DNA of 64,000 bases from Opisthorchis felineus. Taxonomy: Eukaryota > Platyhelminthes > Trematoda > Opisthorchiida > Opisthorchiidae. Position 1 is the first letter of the stretch. The number at the start of each line of letters is the position of its first letter. Made by a program: the position numbers and the translations under genes. The notes beneath the pieces were generated by a model. The model did no database searches. It was not told the DNA's origin and saw nothing but the letters and a program-made list of their open reading frames with translations. The stretch spans positions 472,393 to 536,392 of the forward strand of contig SJOL01009893.1 in assembly GCA_004794785.1 (NCBI GenBank), in the 5' to 3' direction. Positions 26,351 through 40,224 of this stretch are shown here, piece by piece.

Positions 26351-29300
26351 TTAAGGAGCGTAGTGGCGCGTAGCGATGGGTTGGTGGTTGGGCCTCTCCT
26401 TATTTTTTTCAAGTTTTTCGTGCCTAGCCGAGGCTACGCTCATGTCTATCGCCGTTGGCTTTCGCTCCTTACGAGGATTTAGGGAAGACTTGATGAAAGA
26501 CATAAAAGTAAATGTTTTCAACTCCTTGAACGTGACAAAAACCAAAAAGACGGATAGGTTTTCCGGGTTCCCTTACAAGCCGATTTTAGAGACAACAACT
26601 GACGTCACTAGTGATACAAAAGAACTGAAGACAATGCACCGAAATCAACGGTCAACTAGTCTCCATGACAAGAGATCACCTACTCACCTTAACGCAACTC
26701 AGCTTGTCAATTTTTAGCATCTCGTAGACAGCAGCTTTTCAATAGGTGCACTTCACTTTATTGGAATGGTTAAGCCCACAGTTGGGATGCCGAGTCCCCC
26801 ATGTTGTCTATGGACTGTACGCAGCTGGTCAGGAAATGCTTCGGTCGAGGAAGCAAGTTACTAACAAAGCGGTTCATTTAAACATATCTGAAACCCATTT
26901 GAAGCAGGACTTGAGTTAGTCCTCATACACAAAGCAGGTCAAAGGCCATAATTCAGCTTCCCACGGATGATCAATATTCGGGGAGGAATTGAGGTCATTC
27001 ATTCTTCAGTTACGCAGCCGTCATCAAATAATATTTGATCCAAATCCACACGTTCACAATATTTTGGGGAATTTTTCAAGATGGTTTAAGACAGTAAATC
27101 TCAAACGAGCATGGGTACGTTATGCACATCAACAATAATCATTTTATATTAGAAAAGATTCTCAACTTCCTCATTTTCGCCTTTTTTCGGGAAACACGTC
27201 GGTATTAGTTCCTGAACGTGCATTATTCTCTGTTGTGCAGCTTTTTACACAACTGAATAAGTTACACAAAAGGTTCTCTGCGTATCTGGCGGTTTGATAT
27301 TCGAGAAATCACAGTCCATTGGTTAGAAGGAACACAAGGTCGATGAAAACCCTTCACTGGCAGATTTCGTCTTTCTTAGAGCTCCCTACACAGGCATAGT
27401 CCTTGAGTTTTCCTCAACTTTCTCTTCTACCTGAACACCCAGTTTTATGCAACAGGAAGAATGCATTAAATTTCGGTCGTCAACGTACAAACTTCTGGCG
27501 AACCCGAACAAGTCCTTTAGGTAATGTCCTTACTGACTCTCACAGGTGTAGAAGCAAAATAATGAGAAGTGATCCAACCTGTGCAGACCTTTCCACAGCC
27601 CTCAGAACAGCAGTGTGCTCAGCAGCACTTGGGTCGCATGACCAAAGTGGTTGTTGTTGTTATGCGGTATTGTATAACCGTAAAAGCCACTTAGGACACT
27701 ACCAGGAAGAGTTTTTAGTTCAATCATACACAATCGTTTGAACCCACCAGCTGTGCAAATTCTCGGTCACACCGGGATTTCGATTCCGATCGATTGAGAA
27801 GTAGGGGCAATTTTTCATTTGGATAAGCCTACCACATGGATTTCTTATGTATTATGGAGAGTGACGATCGCAATGTTATTCAAATGAAGTACTTGATGAA
27901 AACTTTCGAGAGGAAAATCCAAGGAAAAAATTGAATTCAACTGGTCTAGTTATTAGAAATTCCTAGATGTCAGTCAAAGCACGACTTCCAATCACATCCG
28001 AAGTCACCCGAAGAGCCGTAGCGCAAATGAGATATTTGTTTGTGCGTGGGCCTCATTTTGACGAATCCGGGAGAGCACACTTGTAATCAATTACACTTTC
28101 ATGGATGTATTATTTGCTGAATGTATCCCGGATATATCCCGCTGTGAAGCAGTCAGATGAGGTTTTTGGAAAACGTACATTTGGCGTACATCTCGTTTTC
28201 TCTACATTACGGTTTCAAAAGCAGTTCGAGATTTAACGCCTGAGTTGATGCAGAAAAGGAGACGCTACCTGAGACAGAAATGATCTGATCGCCAGAAGCA
28301 TCATCAGACATGCTTCCTGAGGCACTCTTAGGCAACACATTCAATTATGCTAAAATCGGATCAAAGAGCTCGAATTTTGAAAGGTTCTGAATGTCTCTGG
28401 CGTTTGATAAACTTTCACAGACTTAATCCCAATGCTACAAACTTTGAAATGGCACAACATCACCGTTGAATCAGCACATATGTCACCTCCATTCAGGCCG
28501 TCACAGAAAAGACTGCGGAAATCAGTGGCTTACACAGAAAAATTCGATAGAAAGCTCAGTAAAAATTCCAAAAGTTCGTTTAACGACATTTTGGCGCGAT
28601 GGACCGAATGAAAGATGCAAATCTTTTTGCAGTCTGGATTCTGTTTTCCCACGCAAAATTTAGCATCGCCTGTATGCTCGAAGCAAAGTTAAATACAATC
28701 TACGGGGAGGTTCGTCAATTTAAATAAGACCTCACAGACCAGAACCAATTATCTGGAGGTTACGTGGGCAGCAGCTATACTACATATATATGCCCCAACT
28801 GATCTAGACAGGGTTCACCGGTGAAGCAGTAAGGTCGGCTGTCTCTTCCGAGCGCGTAATATCAGACCTACTGGTTACTAGGCTAAAGCCAGGTTACCAT
28901 TTAACTTCAAAAGTTTCCCGTAAATTCGGACTCTTCTACTTTTGCATAGGCCTTGGAAGAAGCACATACCAGTTGCTTTCTTAGTCTCTGTCGTCTCTTT
29001 TCTTACGATGATTTGCAGATCATTCATTTGGAAAGGAACACCCATAGATCATGTAGGATGTTCCAGCTACGACTATCAGCTGATCCCAGTTGGCGATGAT
29101 CCAGACATTACTGACACACTGACCCTGAAATACCAGCAGCACTGGTCTCAATCGATCGAACCCCCCGGGTTACGCTAGCAATAGATGGGGGTGGTAAATC
29201 CGGTCGACTATAGACAGTTTCAGTGTGACCGATTGAAGAAATGCATTCCACTACCGTGGTCACTGTACAAGTTGCCCATCCAAGAGATGACGATTGGGTG

Positions 29301-30602
29301 ATCTAGTATTGATAATTCGTATGCAACATGTGATGTCCCTAGTTGTAACGGTGTGAGTGATGAGCCCGAATACCCAAGATCACGACCTTTGTGATGAGAG
29401 GCATGGGAGTGCTAGAGTTTGCCGGAGTGGAAAGTACGCAAAAGACAAGGGTTTATCTAAGGAGGTGGTTTGAACTACAGCCTCTTGCCGTTCCATGTAT
29501 CCGCCGTCCATTAGGTGAAGTTTGAGAAGGGCTAAACTGGTTTTGGTCGAACAGGATTCCTTCTTCTCACTCGGCCAGCCTTCCCCCTGAGTTTGAAAGG
29601 ACCCTTCAAATGGATCACATCATTACGTTTTCTTACAAATCACTGGGAAACAGTTGGGTCTTGAGCAGCCGCGCCAATTTTATGCAACTTTGTACACGTG
29701 ATTCTCTAAAATCTGCACCATTACTTATTCTGCTAACATGCTAGGCTTTAATCTCTTTATAATTAAGGTCTCCTCAGGACATGCTGGTTTCACATTACCA
29801 TCATGAAATCTAAAGCACTACTGAGATCTGCCCAAGGTTGTACAACAGAAAAACGGAAGTTCACAAAATCTGAGGTTTGTATAAATGTTGTACACAATTG
29901 ATGGAATAATCCGAAAACTTCAAAACCTTTCGTTTGCTCTTCTTCATATGATTTATTTGGGCTTCCCCGAATAAGTTATGCGTTCCACAGACCCACACCA
30001 CCTTAGAAAATGCCCGGCAGTAGTTTTAGAAAAATTGTTACTTCGTCTAGACTGGATATTTGTCCTGCGGACCAACAAGTCAAATAATTGCATAGGTTCC
30101 CGTGGTCCAATTTATTGTTCCTGTTGGTTTGGATGATTGGATTATAAGGTTGTGCCTTGTCGCAATGAGCCACCGAATCGTTCATATACGGAGGACAGCT
30201 GTGTTGCATAACCCTCTGCGATGTGTTCTTCGGAATATTTTAAATAAGGTCGGAGGTATTGTTTCTCATTTATGCGTCCTACATTCAATCTGAGTGCTAA
30301 CTACGCACTGGTCCAATGTTTAAGCGACTTCAAGTTGCAAAAACTAGCCTTCACGTAAATGTTCGACTGCGAAAGTTGACTCCAGCTACCTAGGTAAATT
30401 CACATCACTCATTTGAACGGTCCTGCTTTTGAGTCTTTCCCGAAACGGGAAAAGCACCAGAGTAGAGTTTTGCCCCTGTTAGATCTCATCAGAAGTACAC
30501 TTCATTGGATGTGCCGAGTTTTCAACTCTTGACACCTTACAGCACGAGCTCACGCTAGATGCATCTGAAATATCACGTCTGAACAGGCTAATGTGTTCAT
30601 GC
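26351..30602. other. intron 1 sequence, nothing recognised
   Basis: The + frame at 26376-26717 starts with a signal-peptide-like stretch (WWLGLSLFFSSFSC) but directly abuts the repeat fragment at 26271-26350 and has no homology I recognise. Frames at 27403-27741 and 28942-29178 are likewise unassigned. Confidence 0.35.
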
Positions 30603-30690
30603 TTCTGCGCTGTCAAGGATATGCACAGCTGATGAGGTCGGTTGTGGCGAAACTCGAGTCTAGTGCTTCCCTCATTCGGTGTTGGCTCAG
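30603..30690 (+). ncRNA. hammerhead-like ribozyme motif, family 2
   Basis: CTGATGA at 30629-30635, GAAA at 30649-30652, and the cleavage triplet GTC ending at 30660. Stem III pairs 30652-30654 (ACT) with 30657-30659 (AGT) across a CG loop. Stem I pairs GCAC (30623-30626) with GTGC (30663-30666) with one mismatch and a G-T pair near the junction. Stem II is poor: only the closing G-C is clear, so activity is doubtful. A related copy is at 41725-41790, sharing AGTGCTTCCC and CTCA blocks downstream. Confidence 0.45.
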
Positions 30691-33600
30691 GAATATAACT
30701 GCGCCTGAAAGAGAGGAGCACCGTTTGAATAAAGTCGATGTAAATGAAAGTTCTAGGGATTCCGCAGTCCCCTACAGCCAACCTGGCTGAATCCTATGAG
30801 CCTGGCTCACTTCTTGACCACGTGATTTTCTCCATCTTCAATGACAAGACGACAGTTTGTGTCCGCAAACTAACACGGGGAACAATACAACTGTTCTCGA
30901 CAAATTTACGAACAGTAACGAGATGTAGTAAATATCACGGTATGTGTTTAAATAAGCAATAGAACAAGTGGGGTTTAGTTTTGCTAACCGGTAGTGTTAG
31001 CGCTGAGAAAATAACCTTTCCCATTCGGTTTGAGAATTTTCGAGTACACTAGCCGTTTTTGTCCAAAACCGAACAAAATAAGCATAAAATGTAGCCCCAG
31101 TTTGAGAACGAGGGGCGTTTGGGCTTCTTTCCGAAGTTGTGCGGTGAATGGTGCCTGATATGGGGCGTTCTTGTGGGCATTTCAGGAGAATAGCATCTCT
31201 TTCTGGTAGCCACTCTTCGTATGTGTGTGTGTACTCTAACAAGTGGATAAGTGTGATAACTCTCTCATCAATTATGCCACCCAAACACTGCCTACCGTTG
31301 TGAAGTTTGTCACGCAAGTATCGAGTAATTTTCGTAAAGTGAAACCAGTTCGTGTGTATGAATGCCATGCAAAAGTGTACAGATCTCACAGTGTTGAGGT
31401 GAAGTCCTAGTATCACTGTGACCATACAACGTCTGTGAATGATTAGACATGTCCTAACTGGAATCTACAATTGGTTGTAATGTGGCTGTAATCGGAGTTG
31501 TCTGTTTGATTGAGGCAATCCCGTGGGTTTTGGCCACTCATTGTGGATAGCACAACTCTGGGGAAACGCACACAAAACAAACCATTTCATACGTTACATT
31601 TTGGTGTGCATTCCCTCAAAAGCGGTTCATTTTGAGAGGATTAATGTAAACAAACTTGTAAATCCAGTGGTGGAGCAAAACGCGTGCTTCTAATTGGAAA
31701 TTCCCACGGAAACTGATCAGATTTACTGGATTGTTAGGAGTCGAAACCGGGGTAAACGGTAGCGTTGCAACGATTTTTCATGCAAATTAAATATCCGGTT
31801 CAACGAAATCCGTGAATCGGTTGATTGCGCATTCCTACTGTGTAACATGAACCGGGCTCCTCAAAGCCTCACAAGCGGTACTCAACCTGGATAAACGACT
31901 AATTTGAAAGTTCTATAACAACAACAACAAACGTTTACAAGTGTACACAGTTTGATGGTCAGCTTTGTTGTTCACCGAATCGTTCCAGATGCCACCATGT
32001 TAACGCATTCATTCACACGGTCACATATCCTTCTGAGAATTGAGTAGTTGCCCTGTTTCTCTCAGATAAACTAATGGTCATTTTGTTTATGAATTGCTTG
32101 TTCAACACTGTTGTGACAACATTCAAGTTGTTTTGGAGCGAAATTTTTGTTGCCCTCCCTAACAGGACACCCAGTAACTAGTTGAGTTGCTTCCGATTCA
32201 GCGTGCCAAATCTGTTGCAGTTTCAGTAAGTGCTGGACGTGTTGTATCGTCATTATTGAGCGAATTTACACAGGAGAAATGTTAGAAAGAGTATGACGCG
32301 TTCAACTCGTTCGATGACAGAAAACGAATGTTAGCAATTGAAGTTGGATGTTCCGTAGGCTACCCGATCATTCGACCCTATCCAAATGCACTTAACTGAG
32401 GCGCATCTTTGTAAGGAAAATCTGAACCGTCATCAGAGATAGGCTTTGCTGACAATTTTATGATTATCTGATTTTTTCAAAATGTTCCACTCCATTAATT
32501 TGGTGTCATCAATGTCCCGTTAGCCAGATGATTTCAGTTGCTAAACCCCATGCAAAGTTACGCCAACTAGGTTATTTTATTAAAACGCGCCTGTCAATAC
32601 TACAGCCCCACTTTGAGCAGAATTAACCTTGAGCACATGGAGCTGTCTGTACGACGGAGGGCATTTCTTCAGAAGAATCGCATTTTACGCCCTCTGAGGC
32701 GGAATAATGAGATTGCACATTTGCCTGTGCTCTTTTGACGGTGTTTGAATTTGTGGCGGAGTTTAGTTGCCAGTACAGATTGTGTACATTCGATGCTCTT
32801 CTATTGCATATACTTGACTGGGGATCAGCGGCGCATCGCGCAGGACCTATTTGGTTGTTATCGAAAAAAGTCAGCAGAAACATGAAATTTTGTGTCCTGT
32901 AGCCAAACTGGAATGAGAAGTACGAAACATCAAAATTGTCAAAAAAATCTCCGACGGCTGTAATCAGGTGGTTGTTGAGCCGTTCGCTAGGCTGGCTTGC
33001 AAACACTGGGACATCACCAGTGCGTCGTTGGGTGCTACATGTTGGTTCGTATTCCTTATATTTGACTGGTACATTAAACAGCTTCCTTCCAGCATGTGAT
33101 CGCAGCTCTAATCAGTCAGTTTCGAAACAATCGAATGCAGGTTATGTGAACTGCGAGGCAGCACACTGCGCAAACGGACCAATGAAATTACGCAAAATCT
33201 GCCCTCCAAACAGTCATCACATCAAGAGTTTCGAGTACACTTTTAAAGCCCACGTAAACACAAGCATGTGAGGAGGATGTATCCACCCACCCGTGCACTG
33301 GTGACGAAACCTCCGCAAGCGAAATATTAAACCCGTCAAACCAACCAGCAGCCACGTAATCTACAACCGACTAACGCATGCTAACTGCCACCGAACGTGC
33401 TACAACACAAGCCAATGTTTTCAAGCTCTTAGACACGATAGTAAATATCTCATCTGCACAGAGGCTTTGAAAAGTGAACATTATCAAGCGTCTTATTGGA
33501 CTTTCCATGGAGTTCTTTGAGCAGTAAAAAATCATAAATTAACATTGCCCACCGGTTACAAATGTGTCATACCAACATTCATGTTCTACCAGACGCGGGG

Positions 33601-36600
33601 ATGGGGCTTAGACACCAGTCCAGATACTACTCGCATGTTTCATCACTAGCGTACACGATTACACCACTACCTCGACATGTTACCCAATCATATTCCAATA
33701 TAACCAAGGTCACTACTGAGAAACAGTCAAATGCTACATTATCACGCGTTGTTCCTTCTCACTTTCCAACCCGATTACCTTCGATAATTGCTAATACTTT
33801 CGAAAGGCGGAGTTTAGTTGCGAGGTAGTGACAAGTGCCCTGAGAGGTCTGAGGCAGAAAGAAGCTCCGTTACCGCGAATTTCAAATGAAAACACACACC
33901 TTCGTGGTGGACATCAGACCGTAACCCCAACAGTGGTCACGAGACCCAACACTTTAAAACTATGAGCCATAGGGAAGCAATTTTAGTTTCATCCGGGATT
34001 TCGAGGCTGATCTTATGATAAAAGCGGCTTGTCATTATCCGCTACCCCGGTGTAAGCTCATTTTTCGTCTGCGTCGTTGGAGATTCTTTTTCCTCTGTCG
34101 ATCTTCCTCAATTCTGAGAATATTTTCGCTTGAATTATCGCCAAACGTCGATTGTCTTTGTTGGAATCCGATATATTCTGTCAATTTATTGACCACATTA
34201 CTATGGTTGTTAAGATGACGCCTCAATATTAGTTTTCTGTGTTAAGTTGGCCATTTGGTTTCAAAAGTTACTCACTCGTTCAACGGGAGATAACAAATGC
34301 CAATCCATAAGTTGAACTTAATAAGGCTTTAGAATTTTTTGTGAGAACTTTAAGCCTTGCGTTCAGTCTAGAACTGAGATTTTTCGTTCCAACCGAGTAT
34401 CACGACAACAGACCAAAAGGGCGTTTCGTGCCATTTGCAGCGATCGTTGAAACATGCCATCCACTTCCGTGATCATCTCGTGAGCACCGGGAACAGGGGT
34501 GTTTTACTACATCATTGCGGGGCAAACTCGCACAACTAACGTTTCCGTAATCGTATATTCTCCACCGGTTTGAAACGGCGCACGACAAAGTGAGCTTTTT
34601 TATACCAAGATAAAAGCATGTCGGGGGTTTTGGTGAATTCTCCTTTAGGTAAGGTTTCGTGATATTCTCATAATCTTGTTCGGTTCATATAAAAATGATT
34701 GTAATAAAGTTAACTGAGGTTAACTTATCGAGTATTGTCTCCGGATTTCACGAATTTCGAAAACTTTCTCTTTTGAATGATATGTGAAGAACAAAAGGCA
34801 GAGGGAAAAAATAACACAAACAAATATCACGATGGCTTCAAAAGCGCGCTGTTGGTTGTTTTGATTACAAAGCGAACCGCGAAAGACCGGAAATCCATGA
34901 ATAATGTGAGAATTGAGAAACAAATGACATTTTTCCCAGATCCGGTTAATTTGAATATATTCCGGAGTCTAGACTCGAAGGGTGGGACACTAGTATAAGG
35001 CTGATGCTTCAAACCTTGCATTTTTCAATCACCCACTCAGCCTGTCGTCCACTTACCCTCTGCATGACTTTATATAGGTTCAACCTACAGTGGCGTTTGG
35101 CCTCTGGTGCCTTTGACCTCAAGTTGAATAGCTAAAATCCACCAACTTCATACGGATAGGTATGACACACATATAGTGGCTTGTTCAAACATAATTGACA
35201 TGCTACTCTGAGTTGGCAGAGTTAACAAGTTTACCGTTTACCGATACCTCTATGGAAATATCACGTGACAGATTGAGAGCGTTATTTTAGTACATGAAAA
35301 CAACGAGAATGGTTTCAAGGTCAAAGATCAAATAGGGTGTTAGTTCTTTGTTAATAGCAATATATTTTGGAATTGATCAATCTGGAAATGCGCAAGTTTC
35401 TAAACCCACATTCTTATGTAGACCATTCTGCAAAAGACTACTGTTTTTGCACCCACTGGACGACAACAGTCTTGATAAACCTGGGGAATTTATGAAAGAT
35501 TTTGAACGCATAATGGTGCTTCCAGCAGCGGTGCATTCATTATTCTATCCTTTGTGAAATGATAAATTTTTTATGCTTATAAGAAAACACATACCATCGT
35601 TATTTGACCCACATCCATATCACTCCCATTTGAAAACTGCTACCCGGGTCCCGACGCATTTATTCTCTTGAGTCCACCGCTAAAGAGAGACGCACTAGAC
35701 TCAACTTCCCCTGCTGTTTGACCACAATTCATCTATTCAAATCCATTAATGAGAAGAAACTTGAGAGGGAGAGAGTGTTAGCCCGCCAAAAACACTCCAA
35801 CGTTCTACACCACCAGCACCCAACTAGCGTGAATAATACCTCTCCAGGTCACCAAACAGTCTGGCACAATCACCAACTTGAAATCAGATCACTGTAAACC
35901 GACCGACACATGAGACTTTAGATCGCTCGCAAAAACTAACCAACTCCAGACTGCATATCGAGGTAATTTAAAAGCCGTACCGTCAGATGTCATGATCTTG
36001 ACATGTGCTAAACAAATACTTTTCAGATTTGGCCAGCTTAGGAGCCAGTATTTTGTAACCAAGACTATACCTGGGTTAGTCAGCAGTTTCATTTACTTCT
36101 GGAGACATCTGTTCTCTTCGAAATGGCGCATTGGGAAATAGTTCCTAAAAAAAACTGGAGCAAAATGTATAGAGGATAACAGTGATAATCATTTCCACCA
36201 ATCATATAAGAGAAATCAAATATTTTAAACTCACTATGAACTTAAACGGTGGCGATGCATAGCGATGCTTTGTTGCAATAGAACAAACATGGCTAGAGTT
36301 CACAAACTTAGCACACTCCGGAAAGTGACAACAAGTTTTTTATGCTCACATTATTTTAGCCAACGTCATTCCCGTGTCCAGCAACACGGGTTCAGTGAGT
36401 ATGCCTTTGAACCAATTTCTGCAGAAGGGGAAACGTTGTGCCCATCACCGAGAAAAACGAAGACCACATAGTAGAACATACAGTTATACATACGACTTCA
36501 GCGATCAAAACTGCACGAAAGGCAAGTCTGCACCTAATCAGTACAACGACAGTGTGTTTAATGGTGTTTTGAGTGAGTCTTCCCCTTTACCCAAAACTTC

Positions 36601-36739
36601 CAACAGGCATCTTTAAAAACACGAAAAGATGTGAACAGTCGCATACGAGGCTGAGTAATTCAACACAAGTAGAAAGTTAGGTTGCTCCCACATGTGACTC
36701 ACTAGTTTAAAATAATCGGAGACAACTGCTACCCCTTTT
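30691..36739. other. intron 1 sequence with unassigned open frames
   Basis: Minus frames at 30997-31425 (142 codons) and 32623-33006 (127 codons) are the longest. The second follows a possible acceptor (CTTCTCATTCCAG, about 32908) and reads FGYRTQNFMFLLTFFDNNQI. I do not recognise either and do not call a gene. No repeat family recognised. Confidence 0.3.
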
Positions 36740-36950
36740 AATTATTCATTTGTCAATTCGGTGAGCGCTAATCACACTGCTGGTCAGCCGTCCGTGGCCA
36801 AACGTTTAAGTGTTCCACTACTGGCCGGAAGATTGCGGGTTCGAAATTCTCTGACTTTCGTTAGATGCGCACTGCCAATGATTCCACACAAGGATGGAAC
36901 AGCCGTTCACTGCTCCTCGGCTTTTCGGCATAGATTGGCTTCAGTGACAA
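36740..36950 (+). mobile_element. tRNA-derived SINE, family 2, plus copy
   Basis: Begins GTGAGCGCTAATCACACTGC, continues with GTCCGTGGCCAAACG (box-A-like) and GATTGCGGGTTCGAAATTC (box-B-like), and ends CTCGGCTTTTCGGCATAGAT then TGGCTTCAG. It aligns block by block with 40300-40465. Confidence 0.75.
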
Positions 36951-36989
36951 GATGAGATCTCTATGCAATTCAGATGTAGTCAAACGGTA

Positions 36990-37180
36990 AATGATCTGTT
37001 TTCATATAGGAGACCACTCACAAGGTTTCTGAAAACTTTTCGACTGCCCACGACCGGTTTCGCCCTTCTTGGGGCTCAGCCCGTGGGTGGAGTCCCCGAG
37101 TTTCAGTAAATTATGTTCTTTTTAAATGTTTCCAAGTTCAAAGCAGTCCTCGTCTGTGGATAGTCAAACTTGGACTTAGA
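36990..37180 (-). repeat. hammerhead-bearing repeat (family 1), minus strand, core deleted
   Basis: On the minus strand it carries CTGAG, CCCCAAGAAGGGC, GAAA (37061-37058), ACCGGT and the cleavage C (complement of 37052). Stem I is a perfect 5-bp pairing (37083-37087 with 37047-37051), better than in the 60110 unit, but the core has lost TGA from CTGATGA. Flanking blocks on both sides match the 60110 unit: CCAAGTTTGACT upstream and CCTTGTGAGT plus TATATGAAAA downstream. Confidence 0.7.
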
Positions 37181-38100
37181 TCCACTGGCAGATTTGGCCT
37201 CAGTAGATTACTGTGCATTCTCCGCGTCGTTGTTAGTCATCCTTTTCATTTATCGAGTTTGTTAATACATGTGCTTCCAGACGAGGCTGAATTTCTGTAG
37301 TGATAGGTTATCAGGTCAGGTTGGTTGGTCTGTTGTCATGTCTCCTGATTGGTCAACGAACACGTGACCTGTGACAGGAAGGGCCATGATCACCAGTGCC
37401 AGTCATGTGATTTCCGACCAGTCAAGTTTGTTTTGGAACCACGCGTTCGTGAAAAAATCGAACTATCTATCTCGAAAGCCGTTATAGTGCCTAGGAACTT
37501 CCAAATGGTCGTCCTCAAACGAAATAAGACTGCACTATCCGTAAACCCACATGGCTTCTCTCACTGTAATTTTTCCAAGGATAGGAAGAAGAAAATATTG
37601 TTAAAAAGTTGTTATAGAGTGGAGTACTGGTACAGTCATCTACATTTTCGAAGCCTGGTGTATCAGCTAGCTTGGGCTAATTTGCCACCTGTATGCAAAA
37701 GTAGTCCTGAAGCCGCACCCACGTTAGAAACCCTAAGTTTGATAAATTAATAACTCCAGGGTTTCGCCGTTTTTCTACTATTTTTAGTGACTGACATTCT
37801 TTTACTGCGAAAGTGGCAGATTTTAGCCTTCGAACTCGTGGAGATACATATTCGTAAGCAGACTATGTACAATAGAGAACTTTCCTGAAAAAGGTTGGGG
37901 CTATCAAATCAACCAAAGTTCATTTCACAGGAACAGCACGAAGGCAAGATGCAAGATATTAGAGTTCCCATGGCCTTCACTGTTCCGAACAATAATTGTC
38001 TGGATTTGTGAGTTTAAAGCCAAACCAGTTGAATGTAATAAGGTGTTTGGATACAGTTTGATTCAAATCCATAACACGTTTGAACCAAGCCTCCTTTGCC
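37181..38100. other. intron 1 sequence with one unassigned open frame
   Basis: The + frame at 37349-37750 (133 codons) has early Cys-His spacing (CDRKGHDHQCQSCDF) but no family I recognise, and no splice or promoter context. Confidence 0.3.
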
Positions 38101-38290
38101 GATCTCGAGATAGTTCAGTGGTTAAGATGCCAACTTACTGATCAGAAGGTCCGTGATTCGAACCCGACCTCTGTATCTCGACTGCTCTTGTCCAGGTTTT
38201 GGCAATCTGGCAATTTCTCAGCCCTCGTGCTTCCTTTCGGCTGGCAGGGAAGCTAGGCGTTGAAATGGTGTTACAGCTGAGCGATAAGTG
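38101..38290 (+). mobile_element. tRNA-derived SINE, family 1
   Basis: tRNA-like head with box A (TAGTTCAGTGGTTAAGATGC, 38111-38130) and box B (GTGATTCGAACCC, 38153-38165), followed by a body with GCCCTCGTGCTTCCTTTCGG. The same head and body order occurs at 55095-55285. It is a retroposon, not a functional tRNA: no acceptor stem closes it. Confidence 0.8.
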
Positions 38291-40224
38291 TCATTTGCTG
38301 TGCTCGTAGGTGTATTGAATGCTGAATAGAAAGCAGGAATCAACCAAGATGAATTAGGGCGAACCTTGTGAGAAGGACAAATATTAACCTCTACACTGGT
38401 ATCTTCGTCGCCGGATACGACACCACATGACATATCATCACTGTTCTGACGCTTCTTTGGAGGTACTGATGAGAGATCTTTTCTGAAAGTCGCCTTCATG
38501 CACGTACAATTGTATGCTGAAGAGTAGAAAACGCAGTTTAAGAAATGATAGGAAAGTTGAGTGCCTCTGCACTACTGCAGTTAACTGTTAATGGAACCAC
38601 AGCGTACGCAACTCGCTGATTGTTTTTTCCTGGTTCATATGGTATAGCGGATGCTGTCCACCTGTCTGACGAATAACTTTCTGGGCTTGAAAGGGGTAGC
38701 ATATGCACAGAATTGACTCAACCGTAAGCTCAGACCATCTTGGACAAGCCGACGAAGTTTTTTGTCAAACAGATAAGCAGTGTGTGGACTACTTGTTGGC
38801 CTGGAAAAGCCGGACACCGTGACAGGTCTGGTGACTGTAGTCGTGTGGAATTGATAAAATTTTCAAACACTATTCGCAGTCTTTTACAGTCTGTGTAATA
38901 TACAGATGTATGCATCTAGAAGAGGTTTTTTTTCAGGGGCGATATATTTTACTATCTTTGGTTTCTAGTAAAATCCTTCAGAGGTCCGCTTTCCGGGGAG
39001 ACTCAACGGAATCATATCTGAACCTCTGTTTTACAATATCCTTCAACCAAGTGTAGTTCACAATGGCCGGAGAATCGTTACACAAATCAGCCTGTGTGTG
39101 TATAATCTGCCAGTTGCAATGGGTTTGGACAGCAAAACAATCTCCGTCATGACGCAATACATTACTCCCTTCTTGGCTGTCAAGTTTACCTAATGCACAT
39201 ATGTTTTGGGGGGTTGTGTGGTAACTACTGGAATGCACTACCTTCCTGGCTGTGTTGGCGACCAGTCAATTAGCGAACGACAGGGCTACCAAAGCTGATT
39301 GGCAGTTTCACCCAGCGAGTTATACCGAACGCTACTTAAGGGCTTTTCACTAATAGTATGGTATATTAGAACGTCCGGTTAAAAACAGTCAAACTAGCGT
39401 GATCGTTCTTTTATGCTCTAACCCCGCTGCACTGGGCGGCTATTCGTTACACTGGTCTGCTTTCAGAATTGGAAATGAGGCAATTTACCACACGTAACAG
39501 TATTTATTGTTAGGCTAGATGGGAAACTCGGCTTCCATGAGAACGTGAAAGTGACTGGGAAAATGGGTCATGCCAAATTTCCGTAACCGAAAGGATGTAG
39601 GCCAGGCTGTTGGGAATCAGCGATCGTACGCTTCTAAAGAGTACGAGTTTTATTGTATATTATTGTAAATTTCCGCTGGAACCATCGCTGTCATGTTTTT
39701 AAGAGTCGTTCGACAGGAACCGGGTGGAACACCTCTCAAGATTCATTGCATGTGATGCGGGAGATGGCCTCATCAGGAACCAGAGTAACTTATCACTGGC
39801 AACATTGTAAGTGCATACATATAGGGGTCTGCTACATACTCGAAGGTCCAGTGTTCCACTTGGTGTGCCAGTTTCGTTACAAGCTTCGTGTCACCAATTG
39901 AAGTAACAGTAACCGTGCAAAGCAGGTTAGTGTTGTAGCTGTGCTAGCCCCACCCTAATAGGCACCGCTGATTTCACTTCATATGCTGGCAACGCCTTGG
40001 CTACCAGGCTCACAGTAAATGTTGCACTTGTGCATCTTAACCCAGAACATACACTATACTGATGTACCTGTTCTTCAGACGCCGCTGTCTCTGTCACTGT
40101 GAACGAGAAAACTTAATCAGCCAATCTGAAACACGATTAGTTAAATTATCACAAAGTTATGAATCGATAAATAGCCCAAAGGAATCCTTTCACAAGCTGA
40201 GTGAAACTCAAATCTGAAACACCG
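38291..40224. other. intron 1 sequence, nothing recognised
   Basis: Short open frames only. Confidence 0.4.

Noticed and set aside
26376..26717. 113-codon frame with a signal-peptide-like start
   Set aside because: It abuts a repeat fragment, has no other motif, and its opposite strand is equally open.
38111..38165. Functional tRNA gene
   Set aside because: Boxes A and B are present, but no acceptor stem pairs and the sequence continues into a dispersed SINE body.
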